Shown here piece after piece: positions 1 through 6,190 of a stretch of DNA of 9,862 nt (positions are counted from its first letter, which is position 1; every line of letters starts with the position of its first letter). Location of the stretch: the NCBI GenBank assembly GCA_036500225.1, contig DASYCJ010000109.1:1-9862 (forward strand), written 5' to 3'. Under the pieces are notes generated by a model. That model saw only the letters and a program-made list of their open reading frames with translations. It searched no databases and was not told the origin of the DNA. This DNA comes from DASUBN01 sp036500225. GTDB lineage: Bacteria; Pseudomonadota; Gammaproteobacteria; Natronospirales; REEB76. Both the position numbers and the translations under genes were made by a program.

Positions 1-509
1 GGGCCATCCAGCAGGGTATCGCCGATGCGAATCGCATCTGCATATACGGCGGCAGTTACGGCGGCTATGCCTCGTTGGAAGGCGTGGTCAAGGAGCCTGA
101 CCTCTATAAGTGCGCAGTCGGATATGCAGGTGTCTATGACCTGATCATGTTACGAGGGAGAGCGGATACGATTGCGGGCGAGATGCTGACTCCGTTCATG
201 AAATCAACCCTCGGAGATGACGAGGCTGCCTTGAAAGAGCATTCACCCGTGTTCCACGTAGACAAGATAAAGGCGGCGTTGTTCTTGGCGCACGGCGGCC
301 ACGATACGACTGTCCCAATCGCCCATGCTGAGGAGCTAAAAGACGCGCTCGACAAGCTAAACAAGCCATATGGATGGCTTACCTATCCCAACGAAGCGCA
401 TGGGTTCTATGCCACGGCGCACAACGTGGCCTTTTATTCGCAGATGAGCGAATTCTTCGACAAGTACATCGGCCCGGATGCAGCCAAGACCGCTCCAGCG
501 AAACCTTAG
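1..509 (+). CDS. S9-family (prolyl oligopeptidase-type) serine peptidase, C-terminal part, 5' end outside window
   Basis: Reading frame is open from base 3 to the TAG at 507-509, about 168 residues. It is the catalytic alpha/beta-hydrolase end of an S9 peptidase (dipeptidyl aminopeptidase / acylaminoacyl-peptidase type). The nucleophile elbow reads YGGSYGGYA, with the Ser codon at 54-56. The acidic residue lies in LAHGGHDTTVP (Asp codon 303-305), and the catalytic His in PNEAHGFY (His codon 399-401). Spacing and order Ser-Asp-His are those of the family, so the triad looks complete. The protein ends in a short Ala/Lys/Pro tail after the last helix. The N-terminal beta-propeller, any signal peptide and the true start lie upstream of the window. 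The gene converges on pyrK and ends at a terminator hairpin, so it is an independent unit. Substrate cannot be told; the family call is firm, the subfamily is not. Confidence 0.9.
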   Translation, partial: AIQQGIADANRICIYGGSYGGYASLEGVVKEPDLYKCAVGYAGVYDLIMLRGRADTIAGEMLTPFMKSTLGDDEAALKEHSPVFHVDKIKAALFLAHGGHDTTVPIAHAEELKDALDKLNKPYGWLTYPNEAHGFYATAHNVAFYSQMSEFFDKYIGPDAAKTAPAKP

Positions 510-530
510 ACGGGAGCGTGTTCAGAGGCA

Positions 531-556
531 GAAAAGGCGCCCTCAGGCGCCTTTTC
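531..556. terminator. Bidirectional intrinsic terminator between convergent genes
   Basis: A perfect 11-bp inverted repeat, GAAAAGGCGCC (531-541) and GGCGCCTTTTC (546-556), encloses a 4-nt loop CTCA. The GC-rich core flanked by A and T runs gives a U tract on either strand. It lies 21 bases past the stop of the S9 peptidase and 20 bases past the stop of pyrK, so it probably ends transcription from both sides. Confidence 0.85.
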
Positions 557-576
557 TTATCCTGCTGCTGATGCGT

Positions 577-1470
577 TCAGGCCGGAAAGACGGTCGCGCC
601 GTCAAATACGGGTCCGTCCACGCACACGCGCTTCATGGCAGGGCCCTCAGGCGTCTTCACTTGCACGGCGCAGCCGGCACAACCACCCACGGCGCAGGCC
701 ATGAACTCTTCCAGGGACACCTGGCTCGGGATCTTGAACTCCTGGGCCAAGAGCGCTGCTGCTTTCAGCATGGGTGTGGGACCGCAAGCGAAGATCTCCA
801 CTTCCGCGAGAGCCTTCATGTCCAGCGTCTTCAACCAGGCGCGAGCCAGATCCGTGATGAAGCCATCGAAGCAGCCGGCATAGCCCTGCTTGCTGGCGAG
901 GCGGCTCGGCAGGCCCCAGTCTTCCATCAGCGGCATGCATCCGATCACGCCCGTCGGCATCCCTTCGATCATGATCGTCGAAGGCCGCGTCTTGAAGGGG
1001 AAGGGAACTTCCGAACCCATGAGCACCAATGGCTGCCATTTCGCACGCTTGTCGGCACGCATGGCATCGGCGATGAACACCATGGGCGGGATGCCTACAC
1101 CTCCGCCGAGCAACAGGGGACGCGGCTTCTCGGGATGCAGCACGAAAGGTTTACCGATGGGGCCGAGACAAGAGAGCACGTCGCCCTTGTGACGCTCCGC
1201 CAGCAAGCGGCTGCCTTCGCCGACGACCTTATAGAGACACTCCACCCATCCTTCCTGCGGAGACACCCGCATGATGGACATGGGCCGGCGCATAGGTAGG
1301 GCTGCATCACAGGAGAGATGCACGAAGCTGCCGGGTAAAGCCTTGGCGGCGCACTGGGGCGCCTTCAGGCGCAACACGTGTTGGGCACCGGGGAAATGCT
1401 CGTGAACCAGGATCTCCGCGTCTTCGACGAAGATGGAGCCGCGGTGTTCGGGGTGGGGCATGGGCGCCAT
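577..1470 (-). CDS. pyrK: PyrK-type dihydroorotate dehydrogenase electron-transfer subunit (FAD, 2Fe-2S)
   Basis: 297-residue protein of the ferredoxin-reductase superfamily. In class 1B dihydroorotate dehydrogenase, PyrK carries electrons from the PyrDB flavin through a 2Fe-2S cluster and FAD to NAD+. Visible features: FAD-binding RRPMSIMRV (about 61-69), GGGVGIPPM of the NAD-binding domain (122-130), CGPTPML (229-235), and a C-terminal cluster motif with Cys259, Cys264, Cys267 and Cys283 (C-x4-C-x2-C-x15-C) in MACAVGGCAGC and RVCVDGPVF. The last motif is typical of PyrK rather than of other flavin reductases. It is somewhat longer than the roughly 256-residue Bacillus protein, partly from an N-terminal extension; Met4 is an alternative start. 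The ATG shares one base with the pyrB stop (TGATG), so translation is probably coupled. No pyrD or pyrC is in the window, so its catalytic partner is unseen. Most gammaproteobacteria use the quinone-linked class 2 PyrD, which needs no PyrK, so the function is inferred. Confidence 0.85.
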   Translation of the reverse strand: MAPMPHPEHRGSIFVEDAEILVHEHFPGAQHVLRLKAPQCAAKALPGSFVHLSCDAALPMRRPMSIMRVSPQEGWVECLYKVVGEGSRLLAERHKGDVLSCLGPIGKPFVLHPEKPRPLLLGGGVGIPPMVFIADAMRADKRAKWQPLVLMGSEVPFPFKTRPSTIMIEGMPTGVIGCMPLMEDWGLPSRLASKQGYAGCFDGFITDLARAWLKTLDMKALAEVEIFACGPTPMLKAAALLAQEFKIPSQVSLEEFMACAVGGCAGCAVQVKTPEGPAMKRVCVDGPVFDGATVFPA

Positions 1471-2411
1471 CAGGTGTAGAAAGCCTGCAGCACAGCCATG
1501 CGTACCGCCACGCCGTTGGTGACCTGCTCTCGGATCACGGACTGGTGCCCGTCCGCCACATCGTCTGAGATCTCGATGCCACGGTTCATGGGACCCGGGT
1601 GCATGACGATGGCACTGGGCTTGGCGAGCTTCAAGCGTCGCGTATCCAACCCGTAGCGCTTGAAATAGGCGGCGGCACTCGGCACGGCGGCTTTCTGCAT
1701 GCGTTCCTTCTGGATGCGCAACATCATCACCACGTCGGCGCCGGCCACAGCCTTGTCGGCATCGGTGAAGAGTTCGCCCTTGAGTTCGCCCGTCTTGGGC
1801 AGAAAGGATTTGGGGCCGGCGAGACGGATGTCGCGGGTGCCGAGCGATGCGAGGGCGCAAACTGCCGAGCGTGCCACGCGGGAATGCTTGATGTCGCCCA
1901 CGATGGCGACGCTTAAGGAAGAGAAGTCTTTCTTGTGACGATGGATGGTGAATACATCGAGTAGGCCCTGGGTGGGGTGTGAGACATGCGCTTCGCCGGC
2001 GTTCAGCACGTGCACGTGAGGCGCTGCGTGTTCCGCCAGCGATCTCGGCACGCCCTCATCCTTGTGGCGCACCACGAACACATCGATATTCATAGCCTCC
2101 AGCGTATACAGCGTGTCCTCCAGCGACTCACCCTTCACGGTGGAGGAAGCCAGGATGTCCAGGTTCAGCACGTCTGCGCCGAGGCGGCGTGCCGCGAGCT
2201 CGAAGGAAGCGCGGGTGCGGGTGCTGGGTTCGAAGAAGAGATTGGCGACGGTACGTCCGGCGAGCCAGGAATGGCGGCGCGGCGCTTCACCGGGGGTCAC
2301 ACGCAGAGCGTCGGCGCGCTCCAGCAATGTCATGAGCGTCTGCCGTCCCACGCCTTCCAGGGTCAGGAGATGCTTGAGTCTGCCCCGGGCGTCGAACTGG
2401 ACGTCGCTCAT
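1470..2411 (-). CDS. pyrB: Aspartate carbamoyltransferase catalytic subunit
   Basis: 313 residues, close to the 311 of E. coli PyrB. It joins carbamoyl phosphate and L-aspartate to give N-carbamoyl-aspartate, the first committed step of pyrimidine synthesis in the cytosol. The carbamoyl-phosphate loop FFEPSTRTRASFE is at 59-71, the Lys-bearing SSTVKGES loop (Lys93) at 89-96, HPTQGLLD at 145-152, and the aspartate-domain HPGPMNRGIE at 271-280. All key segments are present, so it should be active. The ATG overlaps the ruvX stop by four bases (ATGA), with AAGGGG about 12 bases upstream. It lacks the N-terminal extension of the longer Pseudomonas PyrB. Neither a pyrI regulatory gene nor a pyrC-like partner lies beside it, so the holoenzyme may be a simple trimer or may use subunits coded elsewhere (inference). 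Confidence 0.97.
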   Translation of the reverse strand: MSDVQFDARGRLKHLLTLEGVGRQTLMTLLERADALRVTPGEAPRRHSWLAGRTVANLFFEPSTRTRASFELAARRLGADVLNLDILASSTVKGESLEDTLYTLEAMNIDVFVVRHKDEGVPRSLAEHAAPHVHVLNAGEAHVSHPTQGLLDVFTIHRHKKDFSSLSVAIVGDIKHSRVARSAVCALASLGTRDIRLAGPKSFLPKTGELKGELFTDADKAVAGADVVMMLRIQKERMQKAAVPSAAAYFKRYGLDTRRLKLAKPSAIVMHPGPMNRGIEISDDVADGHQSVIREQVTNGVAVRMAVLQAFYT

Positions 2412-2866
2412 GCGCTAAACGGCCCCTTAAGAGAGTTGAACCAGCTTTCCAGGATCACGCAGGCCGCGGCGCCGTCGATGTCCTCGCGGCTCACCCGCCG
2501 CCGTCCCTGTTGCCGCCGTTCCTTGAGTTGCGCTTCGGCCTCGCGGGACGAGAGACGCTCGTCCACGGTGTGTACCGGTAGCGGGAAGCGTTGGGCGAGC
2601 CCTTCGGCGAAGCGGCGGGCGTGGCCCGTCATTTCCTGCTCACTCAAGTCCATATTATAGGGCAGCCCCACCACCAAAGACGCAGGCCGCCATTCGCTGA
2701 TGAAGCGGCCGATGGCCTCCCAATCCGGTTCGCCGCTGCGCGGGGTGACCACACCCAGGGGCGAGGCGCTGCCAGTGAGGGTCTGGCCCACGGCCACGCC
2801 GATGCGTTTCAGGCCAAAGTCGAAGCCCAAAGCGGTCTGGATGGGTTGGGAGGGATGCTGCGGCAT
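2408..2866 (-). CDS. ruvX: RuvX/YqgF family putative pre-16S rRNA nuclease (Holliday junction resolvase-like)
   Basis: 152 residues with the RNase H-like fold signatures of the YqgF family: GFDFGLKRIGVAVG at 14-27 (Asp16 acidic), VVGLPYNMD at 65-73, DERLS at 102-106 and DIDGAAACVIL at 129-139, giving the expected acidic residues. Family members have been linked to processing of the 5' end of 16S rRNA and, from the fold, to Holliday-junction resolution; which applies here cannot be read. I chose the ATG at 2866 because the protein then starts about 13 residues before the first strand; a GTG two codons upstream (2872) is possible. The frame stays open much further upstream, but that part runs through algH in another frame. 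Its stop overlaps the pyrB start. Gap to the upstream algH is 74 bases. Confidence 0.93.
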   Translation of the reverse strand: MPQHPSQPIQTALGFDFGLKRIGVAVGQTLTGSASPLGVVTPRSGEPDWEAIGRFISEWRPASLVVGLPYNMDLSEQEMTGHARRFAEGLAQRFPLPVHTVDERLSSREAEAQLKERRQQGRRRVSREDIDGAAACVILESWFNSLKGPFSA

Positions 2867-2940
2867 ATGCACATTATGGCAGCACAGGGATGAGAGGCGT
2901 GGCCGCGAGCGCCTGCAGGGATTCAGCGACTCATGGAAGG

Positions 2941-3504
2941 CTAGGCGTGGCCGGTATCGCCCGAGAGTAGGGCGAGATCCACGCCGATCAAGCGTGCCGC
3001 CGCCTGCCAACGCAGTTCCACCGGCGTGTCGAAGATGATGCGGGAGTCGGCAGGTGTCGAGAGCCAAGCGTTGCTCTTCATCTCTTCCTCTAGCTGGCCG
3101 GCAGTCCAGCCTGCGTACCCCAAGGCCACGAAGCAGCGTCCCGGGCCTTTGCCTGCAGCCACCGCTTCCAGCACATCGCGGGAGGTGGTCACGCCCAAGC
3201 TGTCGCTTACCTTCAGGGTCGCCTCCCATTCACCGATGGGTTCATGGATCACGAAGCCACGTTCGGTCTGCACCGGTCCGCCCAGGTACACGGGACTTGC
3301 GCCGATATCCTCATCGCCGGCCTTGAGGGCAAGTTGTTTCAGCACGTCCTCCAGCACCACGTTCATGGGCCGGTTGACGATGATGCCGAGCGCGCCTTGA
3401 GCGCTGTGCTCGCAGATGAAAGTCACGCTCTCGCGGAAGTTCGGGTCTTCCATGGCGGGCATGGCGACCAGGAATTGATTCGTCAAGAAATCTTGGGAAG
3501 ACAT
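2941..3504 (-). CDS. algH: AlgH/YqgE family protein (UPF0301)
   Basis: 187 residues from the ATG at 3504, beginning MSSQDFLTNQFLVAMPAMED, which fits the usual N-terminus of the family. Conserved segments: FLVAMPAMEDPNF (11-23), GALGIIVNRPM (37-47), PVYLGGPVQ (71-79), RCFVALGYAGW (123-133). The molecular role is unsettled; the name comes from an early link to alginate regulation in Pseudomonas. In many proteobacteria it sits directly beside ruvX, as here. An in-frame GTG at 3537 would add 11 residues (MPSEKRADTDS), charged and unlike the family start, so I prefer the ATG. Neither start has a strong Shine-Dalgarno sequence. Distance to the upstream tonB stop is 46 bases from the ATG, or 13 from the GTG. 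Confidence 0.93.
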   Translation of the reverse strand: MSSQDFLTNQFLVAMPAMEDPNFRESVTFICEHSAQGALGIIVNRPMNVVLEDVLKQLALKAGDEDIGASPVYLGGPVQTERGFVIHEPIGEWEATLKVSDSLGVTTSRDVLEAVAAGKGPGRCFVALGYAGWTAGQLEEEMKSNAWLSTPADSRIIFDTPVELRWQAAARLIGVDLALLSGDTGHA

Positions 3505-3550
3505 GGAATCAGTATCCGCGCGCTTTTCGGAGGGCACAAGCCGCTATGAC

Positions 3551-4516
3551 TTAATGTCCCGAAGCCGCTGATTTTATTGAACTGTGATGAGTATCAAGCT
3601 TCCCGCCGTTGAAGCGCCAGACATAGACGAAGCGGAGTATCGCGGTGTCGCGGCGGATCTCGGCGGGGAAGGGCTGATAGGGGGCGGCCAGTTTGACGAT
3701 GTGCTGGGATGAGTCATCCAAGAGTGGCTGGCCGGAAGGCTGCACCAAGTTGAGGCTGCGGATGCTGCCGTCGGCGTTCAACGCCACTTCCAGGGACAGG
3801 GATCCGGTCAAGTGCTGGCTGCGGATCTGCGACGGGAAGTTCAGGTTGCCGATGCGTTCCACCTTGCGGCGCCACGCATCGAGATAGGGCGCGAAGCGAG
3901 ATTCCCGCGCGTTCACCGAGACGAAAGCTTCCCGTGGATTGGGGTCCGTGGCCTGAGGTAGCTGCAGGTCGTCTTCGTTGGGCATGAGCGCGTCATCGCC
4001 GGGTGTGAGCAGGCGTGCCACCAGGATGCGCGGCTCGAGGCTTAAAGGTGCAGTAGCGGCACGGCTATTGGCATTGATACCGGTGGCCGTGGTGGTGGTC
4101 ACAGCTGCGTCCCGGTCCGAGGCCTGGGCATGGTTCTGGCCCGCGTTCTTGCCGGTGCTGACGTTCTTACCCGGGTTGTCATCCAGGTCCGGCGCATCGG
4201 CGCGGCCTGCGTTATTGAGTGCGGCTGGCATGGACAGCGGACTCTCGGGCCGCACCAGTTCCGAGGTGTTGCCGGTGCCGCGCTGGTTGGCCTGGGCCAG
4301 GTACTGGGCATCGTCCGGTGCTGTCACGCTGCGGGACTGGACCATAGTCACTTCGAGAGTGGGGCTGCCAGCGGGCTTGTCCGGGCGGAAGGTGATGCCG
4401 AGGATGATGATGCCGTGCAAGAGCGCCGCGAAGAACAGTGTAGTGACCAGCCGATCACGGGCCGTGACTGCCGGGGAATCCAGGCGCGGAGGCAGGGCAG
4501 TGCGAGGTCCGCTCAA
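3551..4516 (-). CDS. TonB-family energy transducer (TonB3-like)
   Basis: 321 residues. An N-terminal cytoplasmic stretch of about 22 residues precedes one hydrophobic membrane anchor (about 23-42, LVTTLFFAALLHGIIILGI). A long polar periplasmic linker follows (about 45-205), rich in Asn, Thr, Ser, Ala and Asp. A C-terminal TonB-like domain spans about 209-302 (YLDAWRRKVERIGNLNFP ... GSLSLEVALNADGSI ... PFPAEIRRDTAILRF). TonB proteins pass proton-motive energy from ExbB/ExbD to outer-membrane partners. P. aeruginosa tonB3 occupies the same place next to gshB and has been reported to matter for twitching motility, so a pilus-related rather than iron-uptake role is likely but inferred. The start is TTG, directly after the gshB stop (TGATTG), with GGAG six bases upstream, indicating coupling. 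The classic Glu-Pro/Lys-Pro repeats of the linker are missing. Confidence 0.88.
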   Translation of the reverse strand: MSGPRTALPPRLDSPAVTARDRLVTTLFFAALLHGIIILGITFRPDKPAGSPTLEVTMVQSRSVTAPDDAQYLAQANQRGTGNTSELVRPESPLSMPAALNNAGRADAPDLDDNPGKNVSTGKNAGQNHAQASDRDAAVTTTTATGINANSRAATAPLSLEPRILVARLLTPGDDALMPNEDDLQLPQATDPNPREAFVSVNARESRFAPYLDAWRRKVERIGNLNFPSQIRSQHLTGSLSLEVALNADGSIRSLNLVQPSGQPLLDDSSQHIVKLAAPYQPFPAEIRRDTAILRFVYVWRFNGGKLDTHHSSIKSAASGH

Positions 4517-5482
4517 TCAGTGCTCCAGCTTTTTCGCGAGCTTGTCCATGAAGTCGCCTGCGATATCGAGTTTGTAGATGCCATCCAGTTCCCGCACGCA
4601 GGTGGGGCTGGTCACGTTGATCTCTGTCAGGAAATCTCCGATCACGTCCAGGCCCACGAACATCAATCCTTTCTCCCGCAAGGTCGGGCCCACTTGTGCG
4701 GCGATCCAACGGTCCCGTTCTGTGAGGGCCACGCCCACGCCCTTGCCGCCGGCGGCGAGATTGCCGCGGGACTCCCCCTGGGCGGGGATGCGCGCCAGGG
4801 CGTAGGGCACCGGTTCGCCGTCGATGAGCAGGATGCGCTTGTCGCCCTGGGTGATGTCCGGTAGATATTTCTGCGCCACCGCGAGGCGGGTGCCGTAGTG
4901 GGTCAGTGTCTCCAATATCACTGAAGTGTTGGCATCCCCTTCCGCCAGTACGAAGATCATAGTGCCGCCCATGCCTTCCAGGGGCTTCACCACGATCTTC
5001 TTGTGTTGTTTCAGGAAGGCGCGGATGCGCCCCATGTCCGAATTGATGAGGGTCGGCGGGCAGCACTGGGGGAACCAGGCGGTGTAGGCCTTCTCGTTGG
5101 CATCCCGAAGCGCTTGGGGCCGGTTCACCACTTTTACCCCAGCAGCCTCGGCCCGTTCCAGGATGTAGGTGGTGTAGACGTACTCCATGTCGAAGGGCGG
5201 GTCTTTGCGCATCAGGATCGCGTCCACGGTCCCGGTCAGAGACGCATCGGTCTCATGACCGATTTCGAACCAGTCCTTGTCGTCGTCCCGTACCTTGAGC
5301 TCCCGCAGCCGGGCCCGGGCTTCCCCCTCGGCCAAGTACAGATCCGGCTGCTCCATATAGAGCAGGCGCCAGCCCCGAGCCTGGGCGGCCAGGAGCATGG
5401 CGAGGGTGGTGTCCTTGTAGGGCTTGATATGCCCGATGGGGTCCATGACCACGCCAAGCGTCAGTGGGCGATTTTTAGCCAT
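4517..5482 (-). CDS. gshB: Glutathione synthetase
   Basis: 321 residues, against 315 in E. coli. An ATP-grasp enzyme joining gamma-glutamylcysteine and glycine with ATP in the cytosol, the last step of glutathione synthesis. Visible: N-terminal GVVMDPIGHIKPYKDTT (10-26), MRKDPPFDMEY (91-101), ATP-grasp lysine segment IVVKPLEGMGG (163-173), GDKRILLIDGEP (213-224), the loop RIPAQGESRGNLAAGGKG (231-248) and metal-binding LTEINVTSPT (285-294). The ATG at 5482 is preceded by AGGAAGG ten bases upstream. It is the first gene of the leftward run and diverges from pilG, as in Pseudomonas. Adjacency to the pilus chemosensory genes is a conserved arrangement, not proof of a shared function. Confidence 0.97.
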   Translation of the reverse strand: MAKNRPLTLGVVMDPIGHIKPYKDTTLAMLLAAQARGWRLLYMEQPDLYLAEGEARARLRELKVRDDDKDWFEIGHETDASLTGTVDAILMRKDPPFDMEYVYTTYILERAEAAGVKVVNRPQALRDANEKAYTAWFPQCCPPTLINSDMGRIRAFLKQHKKIVVKPLEGMGGTMIFVLAEGDANTSVILETLTHYGTRLAVAQKYLPDITQGDKRILLIDGEPVPYALARIPAQGESRGNLAAGGKGVGVALTERDRWIAAQVGPTLREKGLMFVGLDVIGDFLTEINVTSPTCVRELDGIYKLDIAGDFMDKLAKKLEH

Positions 5483-5531
5483 GGTCTCGAGGCCTTCCTG
5501 GGGCGGCCTGGGGGGCCGTAGGGGGTGGTGA

Positions 5532-5559
5532 AATTTATTGCATTCAAGGGATTAAGTAA
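5532..5559 (-). promoter_or_regulatory. Possible gshB promoter
   Basis: On the - strand TTACTT (5559-5554) and TAAATT (5537-5532) are separated by 16 bases and would start a transcript about 45 bases before the gshB ATG. Each match to the sigma-70 consensus is only partial. Support comes mainly from being the only AT-rich stretch upstream of gshB. Confidence 0.3.
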
Positions 5560-5568
5560 GGATATTAT
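5538..5568 (+). promoter_or_regulatory. Possible pilG promoter (sigma-70-like)
   Basis: TTGCAT (5538-5543) could be the -35 and TATTAT (5563-5568) the -10, with a 19-base spacer, which is longer than ideal; GATATT (5561-5566) would give 17. The run AAATTTATT lies at 5531-5539. The GC content of the surrounding genes makes this AT-rich patch stand out. Transcription would begin near 5575, giving a leader of about 150 bases before the GTG start of pilG. Confidence 0.4.
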
Positions 5569-5579
5569 GCTTAAATCCC
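5548..5579. repeat. Inverted repeat around the proposed pilG -10
   Basis: GGGATTAAG (5548-5556) and CTTAAATCCC (5570-5579) are reverse complements apart from one extra base, separated by 13 bases. A second, tighter dyad, TAAG (5557-5560) and CTTA (5570-5573), shares the right arm. The proposed -10 lies between the arms, as expected for an operator, but no known regulator's site was recognised. Confidence 0.5.
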
Positions 5580-5594
5580 AAGTGGCAGCCAGCC

Positions 5595-5646
5595 GGGGCC
5601 TGTAAGGCCTCCGCCCCCTGAACCCCAAGGCTCAGCGCTGCAGCGC
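5595..5646 (+). other. GC-rich, hairpin-prone pilG leader segment
   Basis: Two symmetric elements lie between the proposed promoter and pilG. GGGGC (5595-5599) can pair with GCCCC (5613-5617), with AGGCCT inside the loop, and GCGCTGCAGCGC (5635-5646) is a perfect 12-bp palindrome. No U run follows either, so they are not intrinsic terminators. They could structure the leader RNA or bind a protein; the GC content makes chance occurrence possible. Confidence 0.35.
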
Positions 5647-5724
5647 GCGCCGTTTGGGAATAATATGTCAAGGCTGCTGCCCCGCGTTTGCGCGGTGGCC
5701 AGGGGTCTATGCGCGGAGGTGAAG

Positions 5725-6132
5725 GTGGCAAGCGAGAACACGGAGGGCGGTCTACAGGGCCTCAAGGTCCTGGTGATCGACGACAGCAAGACCATCCGTA
5801 AGACGGCTGAGACACTCTTGTCCAAGGAAGGGTGCGAGGTCGTGACCGCTGTGGACGGTTTCGAGGCGCTCTCTAAGATCGCCGATCACAAGCCCGACAT
5901 CATCTTCGTCGACATCATGATGCCGCGTCTGGACGGTTACCAGACCTGCGCGCTCATCAAGCACAACAACAACTTCAAGGCGACGCCCGTGATCATGCTG
6001 TCCAGCAAGGACGGCCTGTTCGATCGCGCGCGCGGCCGCATCGTCGGTTCTGAACAGTATCTGACCAAGCCGTTTACCAAAGATGAATTGGTGGGTGCCA
6101 TCCACCGCCATGTGCGGAAGAGTGTCGCCTGA
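5725..6132 (+). CDS. pilG: Twitching motility response regulator PilG
   Basis: 135 residues from the GTG at 5725, the same length as P. aeruginosa PilG. A single CheY-like receiver domain: acidic pair Asp19-Asp20 (VLVIDDSKTIR), phosphoacceptor Asp63 in FVDIMMPRLDGYQTC, Ser93/Ser94 in MLSSKDGLFD and Lys115 in YLTKPF. PilG is a phosphorylation target of the ChpA kinase and promotes pilus extension and, in P. aeruginosa, cAMP production via CyaB. No output domain is present. The GTG is preceded by GGAGGT at 5715-5720. An in-frame ATG at 5665 would add 20 residues rich in Arg, Cys and Val that do not resemble PilG, so I take GTG as the start. First gene of the rightward cluster; 58 bases separate it from pilH. 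Confidence 0.95.
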   Translation: MASENTEGGLQGLKVLVIDDSKTIRKTAETLLSKEGCEVVTAVDGFEALSKIADHKPDIIFVDIMMPRLDGYQTCALIKHNNNFKATPVIMLSSKDGLFDRARGRIVGSEQYLTKPFTKDELVGAIHRHVRKSVA

Positions 6133-6190
6133 ATCTTTAATCGATACGTCCGGGAGGCCGGGCGGGGAAACAACCTGAAGAGAGGATGCT

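Noticed and set aside
478..1299. A 273-codon + strand frame opposite pyrK
   Set aside because: It crosses the terminator hairpin, is rich in His/Arg/Gly and lies antisense to a well-supported gene.
577..1860. A 427-codon - strand reading frame that extends pyrK upstream into the pyrB region
   Set aside because: The upstream part is Arg/His/Gly-rich and runs through pyrB in another frame. The PyrK fold begins just after the ATG at 1470, which joins the pyrB stop.
2408..3229. A 273-codon - strand frame that would fuse extra sequence to the N-terminus of RuvX
   Set aside because: The added part overlaps algH in another frame and has the composition of a shadow frame; RuvX starts naturally near 2866.
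5580..5610. Possible sigma-54 promoter from TGGCAG upstream of pilG
   Set aside because: No TTGC-type -12 element at the needed spacing was found.
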